Shown one piece after another: positions 8,401-17,494 of a DNA stretch of 64,000 nucleotides. Position numbers and translations under genes: made by a program. Below the pieces are notes generated by a model, which saw only the letters and a program-made list of their open reading frames with translations, did not search any database and had not been told where the DNA came from. Source of the stretch: JAEXOD01 sp964652025 (lineage in GTDB: Bacteria > Bacteroidota > Ignavibacteria > Ignavibacteriales > Melioribacteraceae); NCBI GenBank assembly GCA_964652025.1, contig CAZYZX010000012.1, positions 1-64,000 of the forward strand, given 5' to 3'. Within the stretch, counting starts at the first letter, position 1; each line of letters starts with the position of its first letter.

Positions 8401-9489
8401 AATGCAATTAAATTTACAGAACAAGGTGGCGTTACTATAACTTGTGATGCTGAAATTTTGGATAAATCCAAATTAAAGCTTAAAATTTGTGTTGAAGATA
8501 CTGGTATTGGAATAACAGATAAAATTAAAAATAAAATATTCGAAAAATTCTTTCAGATTGATGCAGATACAACGCGTAAATATAGCGGAACTGGATTAGG
8601 ACTTTCAATTTCTAAAAACTTAATTTATATGTTAAATGGTAACCTGCATTTAGAAAGTGAACCTGGTAAGGGAAGTAGTTTTTGTATGATTTTTAACGAG
8701 ATTGAGTACAAGAAAGAAGAAAATATTACCATGAACATTATTGAAGAGTTTGATTATGAAAATATAGAATTTACAAACCAAAAAGTTTTAATTGTTGATG
8801 ATGCAGAACTTAATAGAAAGCTATTAAAGGCATTTTTAGCTGCTAAAAATCTTAGAATTTATGAAGCTACTAATGGTGAAGATGCAGTGGCTTTAGCAAA
8901 AAATGAACTACCTGATATTATTTTTATGGACCTTAAAATGCCAATTATGGATGGTTATACTGCAAGCAGTTTGATTAAAAAAGATGAAAAAACTAAGCAT
9001 ATACCTATTATAGCATTAACAGCTGCTAATATTACAGATGATGATGACTTTAACAATACATCAGATTTTGATGGCTATTTATTAAAACCAGTTACTAAAG
9101 ATAAGCTGATTACAACAATTGCTAAGTATATTAACGTTCTATTAATTCCTAAAGATAAACCAGAAACTGCTGTTAAATTAGAAAACGTAGAAGAAGAAAT
9201 GCAAATTACTGAAGAAAGAAGAACAGAGATTAAAGAGCAGATTTTTATTTTAAGAACTACTTATTTGCCACAGATTAATAATTTACTACAAACAATGATT
9301 ATTAACAATATTGAAAATTTTGCTAGTGAAGTGTTCAATTTTGCAGAAAAAAATAATCTTATTTTAATTAAAAACTGGGGAATTGAATTAAAATCTTATT
9401 GTGCAAATTTCGATTTACCAAATATTATTACCACATTAAATAACTTTAGTAATGTAATTGATTTATTAGAAGAAAGAATTAGAAAATAA
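5404..9489 (+). CDS. hybrid two-component sensor kinase (periplasmic beta-propeller, HisKA, HATPase, REC)
   Basis: 1361 residues. Order: signal peptide (1-18); two-component-regulator propeller repeats (about 25-690, e.g. GFMWFGTEDGLNKFDG, NIWVGTRNGLYKF, NLWFSTNKGLTKF); Y_Y_Y domain (about 715-790, with YKYRLIGLDDNW); one transmembrane helix (about 795-815); coiled coil; HisKA with phospho-acceptor His883 in ISHEIRTPMN; HATPase_c with GLGLSISKNL; REC domain with phospho-acceptor near Asp1176 in FMDLKMPIMDG; then about 95 helical residues without an Hpt H-x-[KR]-G motif. Unlike Bacteroides HTCS regulators it lacks a C-terminal AraC DNA-binding domain, so output must go elsewhere. GTG start with an AAGAGG ribosome site 10 bases upstream. 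Ligand unknown. Confidence 0.92.
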   Translation: MKNLALIYFLLLNILLGQQNFYTLYNVDNGLSQNKVNAILQDHLGFMWFGTEDGLNKFDGYSFKTYRRDPSDKNSLGNNSITALVEDKNHNIWVGTRNGLYKFQREFNKFYKIELPAVINQDNAINNVALTDENVIAGNENGNVYVIDLKTEAIQTYLTINKNNNTVLNNSILALCAINNNEILVGTRFTGLNYINLKNRVIEYKNIYNDYGNIINAVYVFVISKFSEDKVLLNTENFAPLLLDTKTFKATEFIKKDYLFQFAVVISQFAKVNENILLGCYNSYLLNYNLSTKTIKAIKDDFDIVKPFSEVYQIYVDYENNIWIATSAGVYYYNTSIKPFKTINYSEKIGKSLPFSSIRAIYKLNKDEVLIGGYGGLIKYNLKTFTYKNYTLYTKKNINANNTYKLIPSGAIYEITPDFKEPNKYLWIGTEGQGLYRFDLEKEEFKEIIYTHINKEDFNDELSVYSIVFDKQGNMYIGNGTGIIKFTSDFSKIEKYTYDPYNFKSIQAGKIKTLYVDDNNVLWVGSNLGVLSYFIPDDNDFRKVLGQITKSNSFTLNSITDIFEDSHGRFWVATGGGGLILYDRNTGSYKEFLTKDGLPNDVVYAILEDDDGNLWFSTNKGLTKFNYEKKSFINYDVDDGLQANEFNKNAAFKDQNGELFFGGVRGITYFNPKAILISFDKPKIVFTSFNIYNKPTLTDRDISFVNEIVINPEDKIFSLEFAALNYYQAYKNKYKYRLIGLDDNWIDLGNKREVTFTDLNPNTYTLEIMAANNDNVWSDRVLRIKIIVLPPYYKSWWFLFLLVLVTGGLIIGYVYLKINESKLNKERLESLVKQKTEELLITNENLKEEINKGKLLIEQLEKAKQEAEQANKAKSLFLANISHEIRTPMNSVLGFAELLRNEINNSKLLNYINSIINSGKNLLTLIDDILDLARIDSGLLKLNFDYASINDFINYIQTIFEPEAINKGLYFKIENKIDDHIKILTDPIRLKQIIYNLASNAIKFTEQGGVTITCDAEILDKSKLKLKICVEDTGIGITDKIKNKIFEKFFQIDADTTRKYSGTGLGLSISKNLIYMLNGNLHLESEPGKGSSFCMIFNEIEYKKEENITMNIIEEFDYENIEFTNQKVLIVDDAELNRKLLKAFLAAKNLRIYEATNGEDAVALAKNELPDIIFMDLKMPIMDGYTASSLIKKDEKTKHIPIIALTAANITDDDDFNNTSDFDGYLLKPVTKDKLITTIAKYINVLLIPKDKPETAVKLENVEEEMQITEERRTEIKEQIFILRTTYLPQINNLLQTMIINNIENFASEVFNFAEKNNLILIKNWGIELKSYCANFDLPNIITTLNNFSNVIDLLEERIRK

Positions 9490-9502
9490 AAAAAAGATTA
9501 AA

Positions 9503-10555
9503 ATGATTGCTTTTGAAAATTTTACAAATTTTTATCCGAACATTGAAAACGGTAAATTTTTTTATATTAATAATAGGAGATATTTAGGTAATAAATATAA
9601 ATTACATAGTTTTATTACAAATGTTATAAAAACTAATATAAAACGGTATTATTCTATTTGTGATATTTTTGCTGGAACTGGGTCAGTTTCATTTTTTTTA
9701 AATTCGTTTGATAACAAAATAATCGTAAATGATATTTTATATTCAAATTATGTGACTTTAAAGAGTTTTTTAGGAATTACTAAGATTAACTATAAAGTAA
9801 TAGAAGAAAAAATTGATTATTTAAATAATTTAAAAAATAGTGAAGATAATTATTTTTCACAAATTTATGGGAATAGTTACTTTTCTTTAGATAATGCTAA
9901 AAAAATTGGTACTATAAGGGATGAAATTGATAAAATTAGTGAAAGTATTGATGAAAAATATGTTTTATTAACATCTTTAATTTATGCTACTGATAAAGTT
10001 GCTAATACAGTTGGGCATTATGATGCTTTTTGTAAAAAAATGATTAATAATAAAAAATTACATTTATTAATTCCTTTTATAAATAACGAATTAAATCAAA
10101 ATAATGAAATATTCAGAAAAGATGCTACACAATTTATTAAAGAAATAAAATGTGATATATTATATTTAGATCCACCATATAACTCACGGCAATATAACAG
10201 TGCTTATCATGTTTTGGAAAATTTAGTACTGTGGGAAAAACAAAATGTAAATGGAATTGCAAGAAAAATAAAAATAGAAGATACAAAAAGTATTTTTAAT
10301 ACTAAGTTAGCACCTAAGGCTTTTAGAGAGATACTTACTAATTGTGACTGTAAATATATTTTATTATCGTATAATAATACAGGTAAATCTTTACATTCAC
10401 GGAGTAATGCTTTATTAACTGACAATTTTATTATTGAAGAATTAAAAAAAATTGGAGACTTAAAGATATTTTCAACTAATTACAAAGGGTACACAACTGG
10501 AAAAAATGTTAATACAAATAATAAGGAAAGAATATTTTTTTGTAAAATTAGGTGA
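9503..10555 (+). CDS. D12-class adenine-specific DNA methyltransferase of a type IIS R-M system
   Basis: 350 residues with alpha-class order: RRYLGNKYKL (motif X, about residues 26-35), SAM-binding FAGTGSVSF (motif I), and catalytic DPPYNSRQY (motif IV, Asp223). DPPY with this order indicates N6-adenine methylation. The stop codon is 3 bases from the start of the endonuclease gene and a second methylase follows it, so this is one strand-specific half of a protective methylation pair. The recognition sequence cannot be read from the gene. The region is visibly richer in A/T than the flanking mutS and kinase genes, consistent with horizontal acquisition. Confidence 0.9.
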   Translation: MIAFENFTNFYPNIENGKFFYINNRRYLGNKYKLHSFITNVIKTNIKRYYSICDIFAGTGSVSFFLNSFDNKIIVNDILYSNYVTLKSFLGITKINYKVIEEKIDYLNNLKNSEDNYFSQIYGNSYFSLDNAKKIGTIRDEIDKISESIDEKYVLLTSLIYATDKVANTVGHYDAFCKKMINNKKLHLLIPFINNELNQNNEIFRKDATQFIKEIKCDILYLDPPYNSRQYNSAYHVLENLVLWEKQNVNGIARKIKIEDTKSIFNTKLAPKAFREILTNCDCKYILLSYNNTGKSLHSRSNALLTDNFIIEELKKIGDLKIFSTNYKGYTTGKNVNTNNKERIFFCKIR

Positions 10556-10558
10556 ATT

Positions 10559-12361
10559 ATGTTAAGACCATGGTCAATATCAACCACTTTAAGAAATCCT
10601 GAAAGGATTAAGCAATTTTTAATGGTACTAAAAACAATGGAAAATCAAGTTTGGAATTCTGAAAACCAAATAAAATTTCAAGTACTACTGATACAAAATA
10701 GATTGTATGGTTTTAATAATAATCAATTCTTAAATAGTTTAAGTAAATTGCAGTTTGAAAAATTTTCAAATAGCAATATCCCATTAGATTATAAATTTGC
10801 AGAAGAAATATTTTATAACAAAAAATACGTAGATCCTGCAATGAGAGGAAGACAATCATTAAATCCTCTGAAAAAGTTAGGGTTCATTTCATTAATTGAT
10901 GATAAAATAGTTTTTAATGACATTGCTAATAAAATTATTTTGGAAGAATCAGATTGGGGTGATATATTTCTAAAGTGTTTTTTGAAGTGGCAAATACCTA
11001 ATTTACTTAGCAATGATTATAAAGAAGAAGATGGATATAATATAATTCCTTTTGTTGGTACCTTAAAGCTTTTTTATACTTTACATAATTTAGTAAAAGA
11101 CTTTAAAGGACTAAGTAAGGAAGAGTTTAGTATTTTTATTCCTACACTTATAAATTATGAAGATATTGAGTTTACTGCTAAACAAATTATAGATATAAGA
11201 AAAAAAATTAAATCAAAAAATAATAATAAAAAAGATTTATATATAAATTTTATTTTGTCCTTAAAGGGGAATGATAATATTAACATTAAAAAATATTTAC
11301 AAAATCTACAAGATTATGGAGATAATATATTTAGGTATTTTAGATTAACTAGATTTTTTAAATTACGTGGTAATGGTTATTTTATAGACATAGAAGATAA
11401 AAGATATACTGAGATTAAAGCACTATTAGAAATAAATCCAGGTAATGCAAAAAAATTTAGTTCAATTTTAGAGTATCAAAATTATTTAAAGAATGAGAAC
11501 TTACCTAAATTGCCATGGATAAAAGAGGATTTGCTAATTACAATTGCACAAAATTTGATAAATGAATGTGAAAGCATATGTAATGAGAATAGTTTTTCTA
11601 TACCTGATGAAATAAATAGCATAAAACAAAATATTAAAAATTTAGATGAAAAAGTGCTAAATGAACTAAGAAAAATAAGACAAATATTACAAAGTAAAGT
11701 TTTATTCAAAGAAACACAAGATTTAGAAAATTTAAAGAAATATATTTTAGAATTAGAAAATATTGAAAAAAGTCAAAATAAAGCATTGGAGTTAGAAAAA
11801 TTAATTACATATTGCATTCTTGCATTAAATGATGCATTAAAAATACAACCTAATTTCCCTGTAGATGATAATAACCAACCAATTTTTTTTGCACCAGCAA
11901 ATAAACCGGATATCGAATGTTATTATGAAAGTTTTAATGCTATATGTGAAGTAACTACTTTAAAGTCAAGAGATCAATGGTATAATGAAGGACAACCGGT
12001 TATGCGACATTTAAGAGATTTTGAAAATAAAAGCGATAAAACATCTTATTGTTTATTTATTGCTCCAATTTTACATAGAGATACTTTAAATACGTTTTGG
12101 ATTTCGAATAAATATGAATTTGAAGGGGAAAAACAAAGAATAATACCATTGACTATTTTAGAATTTATTAAAATATTGAATATATTTTTACAAATTAAAA
12201 TGAATAAAATCCTTTTTAGCCATAATCATCTTTTGCAATTATTTGATCTGATTATTCAAGAATCTATTAAAGTATCTGATGTAATAAATTGGAGAAAATC
12301 ATTTTATAAAATAATTAATAATTGGGGACAAAGTATTTTAGAGAATAAAAATGGAAACTAA
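10559..12361 (+). CDS. AlwI-family type IIS restriction endonuclease
   Basis: 600 residues, the usual size for AlwI-family enzymes (relatives: AlwI, PleI, MlyI and the nicking enzyme BstNBI). The N-terminal signature WSISTTLRNPERIKQF, then ENQIKFQVLLIQNRLYG, is diagnostic. The C-terminal nuclease core is a PD-(D/E)xK variant, P-D451-I-E ... C-E464-V-T466, in which Thr takes the usual Lys position as in this family, followed by QWYNEGQPVMRHL. These enzymes read asymmetric 5-bp sites and cut a few bases downstream on each strand. Members of the family recognise GGATC or GAGTC; which applies here is unknown. The 3' end overlaps the next methylase gene by 11 bases. Confidence 0.92.
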   Translation: MLRPWSISTTLRNPERIKQFLMVLKTMENQVWNSENQIKFQVLLIQNRLYGFNNNQFLNSLSKLQFEKFSNSNIPLDYKFAEEIFYNKKYVDPAMRGRQSLNPLKKLGFISLIDDKIVFNDIANKIILEESDWGDIFLKCFLKWQIPNLLSNDYKEEDGYNIIPFVGTLKLFYTLHNLVKDFKGLSKEEFSIFIPTLINYEDIEFTAKQIIDIRKKIKSKNNNKKDLYINFILSLKGNDNINIKKYLQNLQDYGDNIFRYFRLTRFFKLRGNGYFIDIEDKRYTEIKALLEINPGNAKKFSSILEYQNYLKNENLPKLPWIKEDLLITIAQNLINECESICNENSFSIPDEINSIKQNIKNLDEKVLNELRKIRQILQSKVLFKETQDLENLKKYILELENIEKSQNKALELEKLITYCILALNDALKIQPNFPVDDNNQPIFFAPANKPDIECYYESFNAICEVTTLKSRDQWYNEGQPVMRHLRDFENKSDKTSYCLFIAPILHRDTLNTFWISNKYEFEGEKQRIIPLTILEFIKILNIFLQIKMNKILFSHNHLLQLFDLIIQESIKVSDVINWRKSFYKIINNWGQSILENKNGN

Positions 12362-13154
12362 TAAAATTTATTTAGGAGATTGCTTAGAAATACTAGATTC
12401 TAAGGTTGATGATGGAGCAGTTGACTTAATTTTTGCTGACCCACCCTATAATTTATCTGGTAATGGGTTAAAATTAATAGAAAATAGAACAGGGGGTGCT
12501 TGGCATATGGTTAATGAAGAATGGGATAGAATGAATGAAACTGAATATTTATTATTTACAGAAAATTGGGTTACTAAAGCTATTAAAAAACTTAAAGATA
12601 GTGGCTCAATATATGTTTCTTGCACATTTCATAATATAGCTGAAATTGTATTAAACTTAAAAAAGAATGGAATTAAAATTAATAATATAATTACCTGGCA
12701 AAAAAGTAATCCCATGCCAAGTCTTACAAAAAGAACATTTACACATTCAACAGAATTTATTATATGGGGTGTAAAAGGGAAAAATTGGATTTTTAATTAT
12801 GAGGAATTAAAAAATATAAATCCTGATAAACAAATTAATGGCGAAAAAAAGCAAATGCGCGATGTTTGGAATATACCTATTGCGCAAGGGAAAGAACGCT
12901 TAAAGGGTGAAGATGGAAGGGCATTGCATCCTACCCAAAAACCGTTAGAATTATTAAAGAGAATTATTATTGCTTCAAGCAATGAAGGAGATGTTGTTTT
13001 AGACCCCTTTTTAGGAAGTGGTACAACAGCTTATGTAGCTTGTTTATTAAATAGACGTTATATTGGTATTGAAAATAATCAAATTTATTTTTTTGCTGCT
13101 CTTAAAAGATTAGAAGAGTTAGAAAGTAATCTTTTTATTAATAAGGATAAGTAA
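12351..13154 (+). CDS. beta-class DNA methyltransferase (second R-M methylase)
   Basis: 267 residues. Catalytic ADPPYNLSGNG (Asp30) comes first and the SAM-binding DPFLGSGTT (about 218-226), followed by NRRYIGIE, comes last: beta-class order as in DpnA/HinfI-type N6-adenine methylases. An asymmetric target recognised by a type IIS enzyme needs a methylase for each strand, and this gene supplies the second activity beside the D12 methylase. It overlaps the endonuclease gene, so the three genes form a single transcription unit. No specificity subunit, controller (C) protein or vsr-like gene is present. Confidence 0.92.
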   Translation: METNKIYLGDCLEILDSKVDDGAVDLIFADPPYNLSGNGLKLIENRTGGAWHMVNEEWDRMNETEYLLFTENWVTKAIKKLKDSGSIYVSCTFHNIAEIVLNLKKNGIKINNIITWQKSNPMPSLTKRTFTHSTEFIIWGVKGKNWIFNYEELKNINPDKQINGEKKQMRDVWNIPIAQGKERLKGEDGRALHPTQKPLELLKRIIIASSNEGDVVLDPFLGSGTTAYVACLLNRRYIGIENNQIYFFAALKRLEELESNLFINKDK

Positions 13155-13263
13155 ACTTTTTTAAATAAAAATTTAAATATTTATTCAAGATTAATTAAGT
13201 TTTTAATGAAAATTAATCTTATTTTTGTATTTTAAAATTTTTATTTAAATAATTTAGGATAAA

Positions 13264-15870
13264 ATGTCCGCAACACCTTTAATGAGCCAATATCATAAAA
13301 TTAAGCTGGATAACCCAGATACAATTTTATTATTTAGGGTTGGGGATTTTTTTGAAACTTTTGATGAAGATGCAAAAATAGCATCCAAAGTTTTAGGAAT
13401 TACATTAACAAAACGAGCAAATGGGCAGGCAGAAAATGTACCGCTTGCAGGTTTTCCGCACCATGCAATAGATACTTATTTACCTAAGCTTATTAAAGCA
13501 GGGTATAGGGTAGCAATTTGCGAGCAAACAGAAAATCCAAAGTTAGCTAAGGGGATAGTTAAACGAGAAGTTATAGAAGTTGTTACACCTGGTGTAACTT
13601 TATCTGATAAACTTTTAGACCATAAAAATAATAATTATTTATTATCAATATATTTAATTAGTGATATTGTTGGATTGTCATTTGCTGATATTTCTACGGG
13701 TGAGTATTATACTTATGAAGTACCAGTAACAGAATTATCCCAACAAATTGGTTTAATTAACCCCGCGGAAATTATTATTGCCAAAAAGCAGCGACCAATT
13801 ATTGAGCCAATTCTTAATAAAATTAATACAGCCGCACGATTAACAAAGTTAGATGATTGGCTTTTTACAATAGATTTTGCAAAAGAACTATTGTTAAATC
13901 ATTTTGAAACAAAAACCTTAAAAGGGTTTGGAATTGAAAATTTAGAAAGTGGAATAATTGCGGCTGGTGCTGTTCTAAATTATTTAAGAGAAACTCAAAA
14001 AACAAACCTTCCCCATATTACAAAAATTGCTAAGTATAATCCAAGCGATTTTATGTTGTTGGATGCTTCTACAAAAAGGAATTTAGAAATTACTTATACA
14101 ATGCAAGATGGAAGCAGAGAAGGTTCTTTATTTGGAATTTTGGACAAGACCGAAACACCTATGGGTGCTAGAATGCTTAAAAGATGGATTTCTGCACCTT
14201 TAACTAGGTTAGATTTAATTTTAAAGCGACAAGAAGCTGTTGAAGAACTTTTTTTACAAAAGCAACTTCGTAAAAATTTACGAGACGAAATAAAAGAAAT
14301 TGGTGATTTAGAAAGATTAGTTTCTAAAGCTTGTACTAATAGAATTAATCCCCGCGAGTTAGTTATATTAAAACAATCGCTAAAAAAAATTCCTCTTATT
14401 AAGCAACTTTTAGATATTACTAAAGTTAAAACTTTAATAGATTTAAGGGAACGCCTTAATTTACTTGATACAATTGTAGAAAAAATAGAGCTTGGTATTT
14501 CGGATAATCCTTCTGCAACTTTATCTGATGGTGAAGTAATTAGATATGGCTACAATGCAGAATTGGACGAATTAAGGGATCTAAAAAATAATGCAAAAGA
14601 TAAATTAGCAAACTTTCAAAAAGTTGAAAGAGAACGCACGGGGATTAATTCCTTAAAAGTAAGTTACAATAAAGTATTTGGTTACTACATAGAAATAAGC
14701 AATGCCAATAAAGAAAAGGTACCAGATAATTATATCCGTAAACAAACTTTAGTAAATGGAGAGCGTTATATAACACCCGAGCTAAAGAGTTACGAAGATA
14801 AGATATTAAATGCAGAAGAAAGAATTGCAACATTAGAATATAATTTATTTAACGAAATACGAGGATTTGTAGCCTCAGAATCTATAAAGATACAAGAAAA
14901 CGCGAGATTAATAGCAATGTTAGATTGTTATGTATCTTTAGCAGATTGTGCAGACCAATATAATTACGTAAAACCAATTGTAGATAATACAGACGTAATT
15001 GATATAAAAGAGGGACGACATCCTGTGGTAGAAAGAGTTTTGCCACCGGGTGAAAAATTTTCCCCAAATGATTGTAAGTTAGATAATAAAGATACACAAA
15101 TTATAATATTAACTGGCCCTAATATGGCGGGCAAATCAGTGTATTTACGTCAAGTGGGATTAATAGTTTTACTTGCGCAAATAGGGTCGTTTGTGCCGGC
15201 AAAATATGCACATATAGGATTAGTTGATAGAATATTTACGCGTGTTGGTGCGGGTGATAATATTGCTGCCGGTGAAAGTACCTTTTTAGTGGAAATGCAA
15301 GAAGCAGCAAATATTTTGAATAATGCAACTAGCAAAAGTTTAATTTTATTGGATGAAATAGGGCGCGGGACATCCACTTTTGATGGAATTTCTATTGCTT
15401 GGTCTATAACGGAGTATTTGCACGAAAATAGCCACGTTGCTGCAAAAACATTATTTGCAACTCATTATCACGAGCTAAACGAGATGGCAAGTATGTTCCC
15501 CAAAATAAAAAACTTTAAGGTAGAAGTTAGGGAATATGGTAATAAGGTTATTTTTTTGCACAAAGTAACACCTGGCGGGGCAGACCATAGCTATGGTATA
15601 CAGGTAGCGCATATGGCTGGGTTACCTACTGCAGTTACTGAAAGGGCAAAAGAAATTTTACAAAATTTGGAGAACAAAGAATTAACTCCTGTTGAAGTTA
15701 AAAAAGCTAAGTTAAGCAAATTAAAAGAATCTAATGATTATTATTTTAATTTGTTTGAATTATGCGATGACGAACTTAGAGAAGAAATTGCTAATATTCC
15801 TATAAATAATTTAACCCCTATTGAAGCATTAAATAAATTAAACGAGCTAAAGAAAAAAATTGAAAAGTAA
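13264..15870 (+). CDS. mutS: DNA mismatch repair protein MutS
   Basis: 868 residues, full length. The mismatch-reading F-x-E motif is present in the N-terminal domain (GDFFETF, about residues 24-30), and the ATPase has Walker A GPNMAGKS (about 618-625), Walker B LILLDEIGRGTS and the FATHYHEL signature. The C-terminus ends in the usual helix-turn-helix dimerisation region. It recognises base mismatches and recruits MutL. A 109-bp AT-rich spacer separates it from the R-M island, so it probably has its own promoter. Confidence 0.97.
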   Translation: MSATPLMSQYHKIKLDNPDTILLFRVGDFFETFDEDAKIASKVLGITLTKRANGQAENVPLAGFPHHAIDTYLPKLIKAGYRVAICEQTENPKLAKGIVKREVIEVVTPGVTLSDKLLDHKNNNYLLSIYLISDIVGLSFADISTGEYYTYEVPVTELSQQIGLINPAEIIIAKKQRPIIEPILNKINTAARLTKLDDWLFTIDFAKELLLNHFETKTLKGFGIENLESGIIAAGAVLNYLRETQKTNLPHITKIAKYNPSDFMLLDASTKRNLEITYTMQDGSREGSLFGILDKTETPMGARMLKRWISAPLTRLDLILKRQEAVEELFLQKQLRKNLRDEIKEIGDLERLVSKACTNRINPRELVILKQSLKKIPLIKQLLDITKVKTLIDLRERLNLLDTIVEKIELGISDNPSATLSDGEVIRYGYNAELDELRDLKNNAKDKLANFQKVERERTGINSLKVSYNKVFGYYIEISNANKEKVPDNYIRKQTLVNGERYITPELKSYEDKILNAEERIATLEYNLFNEIRGFVASESIKIQENARLIAMLDCYVSLADCADQYNYVKPIVDNTDVIDIKEGRHPVVERVLPPGEKFSPNDCKLDNKDTQIIILTGPNMAGKSVYLRQVGLIVLLAQIGSFVPAKYAHIGLVDRIFTRVGAGDNIAAGESTFLVEMQEAANILNNATSKSLILLDEIGRGTSTFDGISIAWSITEYLHENSHVAAKTLFATHYHELNEMASMFPKIKNFKVEVREYGNKVIFLHKVTPGGADHSYGIQVAHMAGLPTAVTERAKEILQNLENKELTPVEVKKAKLSKLKESNDYYFNLFELCDDELREEIANIPINNLTPIEALNKLNELKKKIEK

Positions 15871-16477
15871 AAAAAAATTTTTGGTAACGTTAAGTATAAT
15901 AGCCTTATTGGTTATTATTTATTGGGGAATTAATTATTATTTTAATAGACCCCTAACCGAAGAAGAAAAATATGTGCAAGCAATAGAGTTTTTCCGGCAT
16001 AATAGAAATACTTTGTTAGAAAAAAGAATTAGTGAAAATGATTCTACTAATGCTTTGCAAATTTATTATTATCCGCCAAATCCAAAGTTTAGGTTTTTTT
16101 CTAAGTTATATTATTATAAATTTCCAATTGAAGAGTGGGTTACTAAAAGCTTAGGTAAAAAGATTTTATTAAAAAAAATTGGTTACTTTAAGATTAATTA
16201 TAATGGAAAAGAATATAAACTGCAGGCTTATTCATATAATTTATTTCGATTTAGAATTTATTTTACAGATTTAACAACGGGAGTAACAACATCTAAATTA
16301 AATAGATATTTAGAGTTTAAAATTAATGATAATAAAGATTATGTATATGATATAGATTTTAATTTTGCTTATTTTACAGAAAGGATTTTTATAAATTCAG
16401 AATCTGTTCCATTAGTAAAAGATAATAAACTAGATTTTGCCGTAGAAGCCGGTGAGAGATTTAAAATAAAGGAGTAA
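15860..16477 (+). CDS. membrane-anchored DUF1684-like protein
   Basis: 205 residues with a single N-terminal transmembrane segment (LVTLSIIALLVIIYWGINYYF). The body resembles DUF1684: EKYVQAIEFFRHNRNTLL, a beta-rich middle with FRIYFTDLTTGVTT and NRYLEF, then DIDFNFAYF and a final AGERFKIKE. Classical DUF1684 members carry a Y-N-P-Y-C-A-Y-N / C-P-L-P-P pair near the end; both cysteines are absent here, so this is a divergent member and a conserved cysteine-based function is unlikely. TTG start overlapping the end of mutS by 11 bases. Function unknown. Confidence 0.7.
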   Translation: MKSKKKFLVTLSIIALLVIIYWGINYYFNRPLTEEEKYVQAIEFFRHNRNTLLEKRISENDSTNALQIYYYPPNPKFRFFSKLYYYKFPIEEWVTKSLGKKILLKKIGYFKINYNGKEYKLQAYSYNLFRFRIYFTDLTTGVTTSKLNRYLEFKINDNKDYVYDIDFNFAYFTERIFINSESVPLVKDNKLDFAVEAGERFKIKE

Positions 16478-16480
16478 AAA

Positions 16481-17494
16481 GTGGTAGTAATTTTAGAAAA
16501 AAATATTAGCGAAGAACAAATAAATGTTATTATTGATAAGCTAAAAGGGTTTGGGTTTGATGTTCATTTAAGTAGAGGTGTTCAAAGAACAATAATAGGT
16601 GCAATAGGTGTAAAGCCGGATTTTGACACTCGTAAAGTTAAAATATTAGAAGGTGTTTCTGATGTATATAGAATTACAGATCCATTTAAACTTGCAGGAC
16701 GAAGTTTTAAAGAAGAGAACACTATAATTAAAATAAAAGATGTTGAGATTGGTGGTAATAAAATTGTAATGATGGCAGGTCCTTGCTCGGTAGAAAGTGA
16801 AGAGCAGGTTTTTAGATTAGCCGAAGTTGTAGCTAAATCAGGTGCCCAAATTTTACGCGGAGGAGCATTTAAGCCAAGGTCATCGCCTTATGCTTTCCAG
16901 GGATTAGGCGAAGAAGGCTTAAAGTATTTACGTGCTGCTGCAGACGCTAACGGGCTTTTAGTTATTACAGAAGTTATGAATACTAATCAAATTGATTTAA
17001 TTGGCAAATATACGGATATATTTCAGGTAGGTGCGCGCAACATGCAAAATTTTGACCTACTAAAAGAATTAGGCAAAACAAATATTCCTGTTATGTTAAA
17101 GCGCGGTCTTTCTGCAACAATTGAAGAGTGGTTAATGTCTGCAGAGTATATTTTATCTAATGGTAATAAAAATGTTTGCTTGTGTGAAAGAGGAATTAGA
17201 ACATTTGAAAAATATACGCGCAACACTTTTGATATAAGTGCAATTCCAGTGGTGCATAAAAAAAGCCACTTACCCGTAATAGCAGACCCAAGTCACGCAA
17301 CGGGATTACGTGCACAGGTTCCTCCTATGGCGCGTGCCGCAGTTGCTGCGGGTGCAGATGGATTAATGATTGAAATTCATCATGACCCAGATAATGCGCT
17401 TTCAGATGGTCCCCAAGCTTTAGTTCCAGATAGCTTTTTGAAGTTAATGGATGAATTAAGAACTATTGCTAGAGCTATTGGTAGAGATTTATAA
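16481..17494 (+). CDS. aroF: 3-deoxy-7-phosphoheptulonate (DAHP) synthase, type I-beta
   Basis: First step of the shikimate pathway: condenses phosphoenolpyruvate with erythrose-4-phosphate. The 337-residue protein has an N-terminal ferredoxin-like regulatory domain (about 1-70) as in the Thermotoga-type enzyme, then the barrel with MAGPCSVESEEQ, GAFKPRSSPYAFQG and ADPSHATG motifs. GTG start with a GGAG ribosome site. Its stop overlaps the first base of tyrA, pairing the first common aromatic step with a tyrosine-branch enzyme. The N-terminal domain suggests feedback control by tyrosine or phenylalanine. Confidence 0.95.
   Translation: MVVILEKNISEEQINVIIDKLKGFGFDVHLSRGVQRTIIGAIGVKPDFDTRKVKILEGVSDVYRITDPFKLAGRSFKEENTIIKIKDVEIGGNKIVMMAGPCSVESEEQVFRLAEVVAKSGAQILRGGAFKPRSSPYAFQGLGEEGLKYLRAAADANGLLVITEVMNTNQIDLIGKYTDIFQVGARNMQNFDLLKELGKTNIPVMLKRGLSATIEEWLMSAEYILSNGNKNVCLCERGIRTFEKYTRNTFDISAIPVVHKKSHLPVIADPSHATGLRAQVPPMARAAVAAGADGLMIEIHHDPDNALSDGPQALVPDSFLKLMDELRTIARAIGRDL

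Noticed and set aside
13220..13227. Bacteroidota-type -7 element (TATTTTTG) before mutS
   Set aside because: It fits TAnnTTTG, but no TTTG -33 box is found at the right distance and such strings are common in AT-rich DNA.
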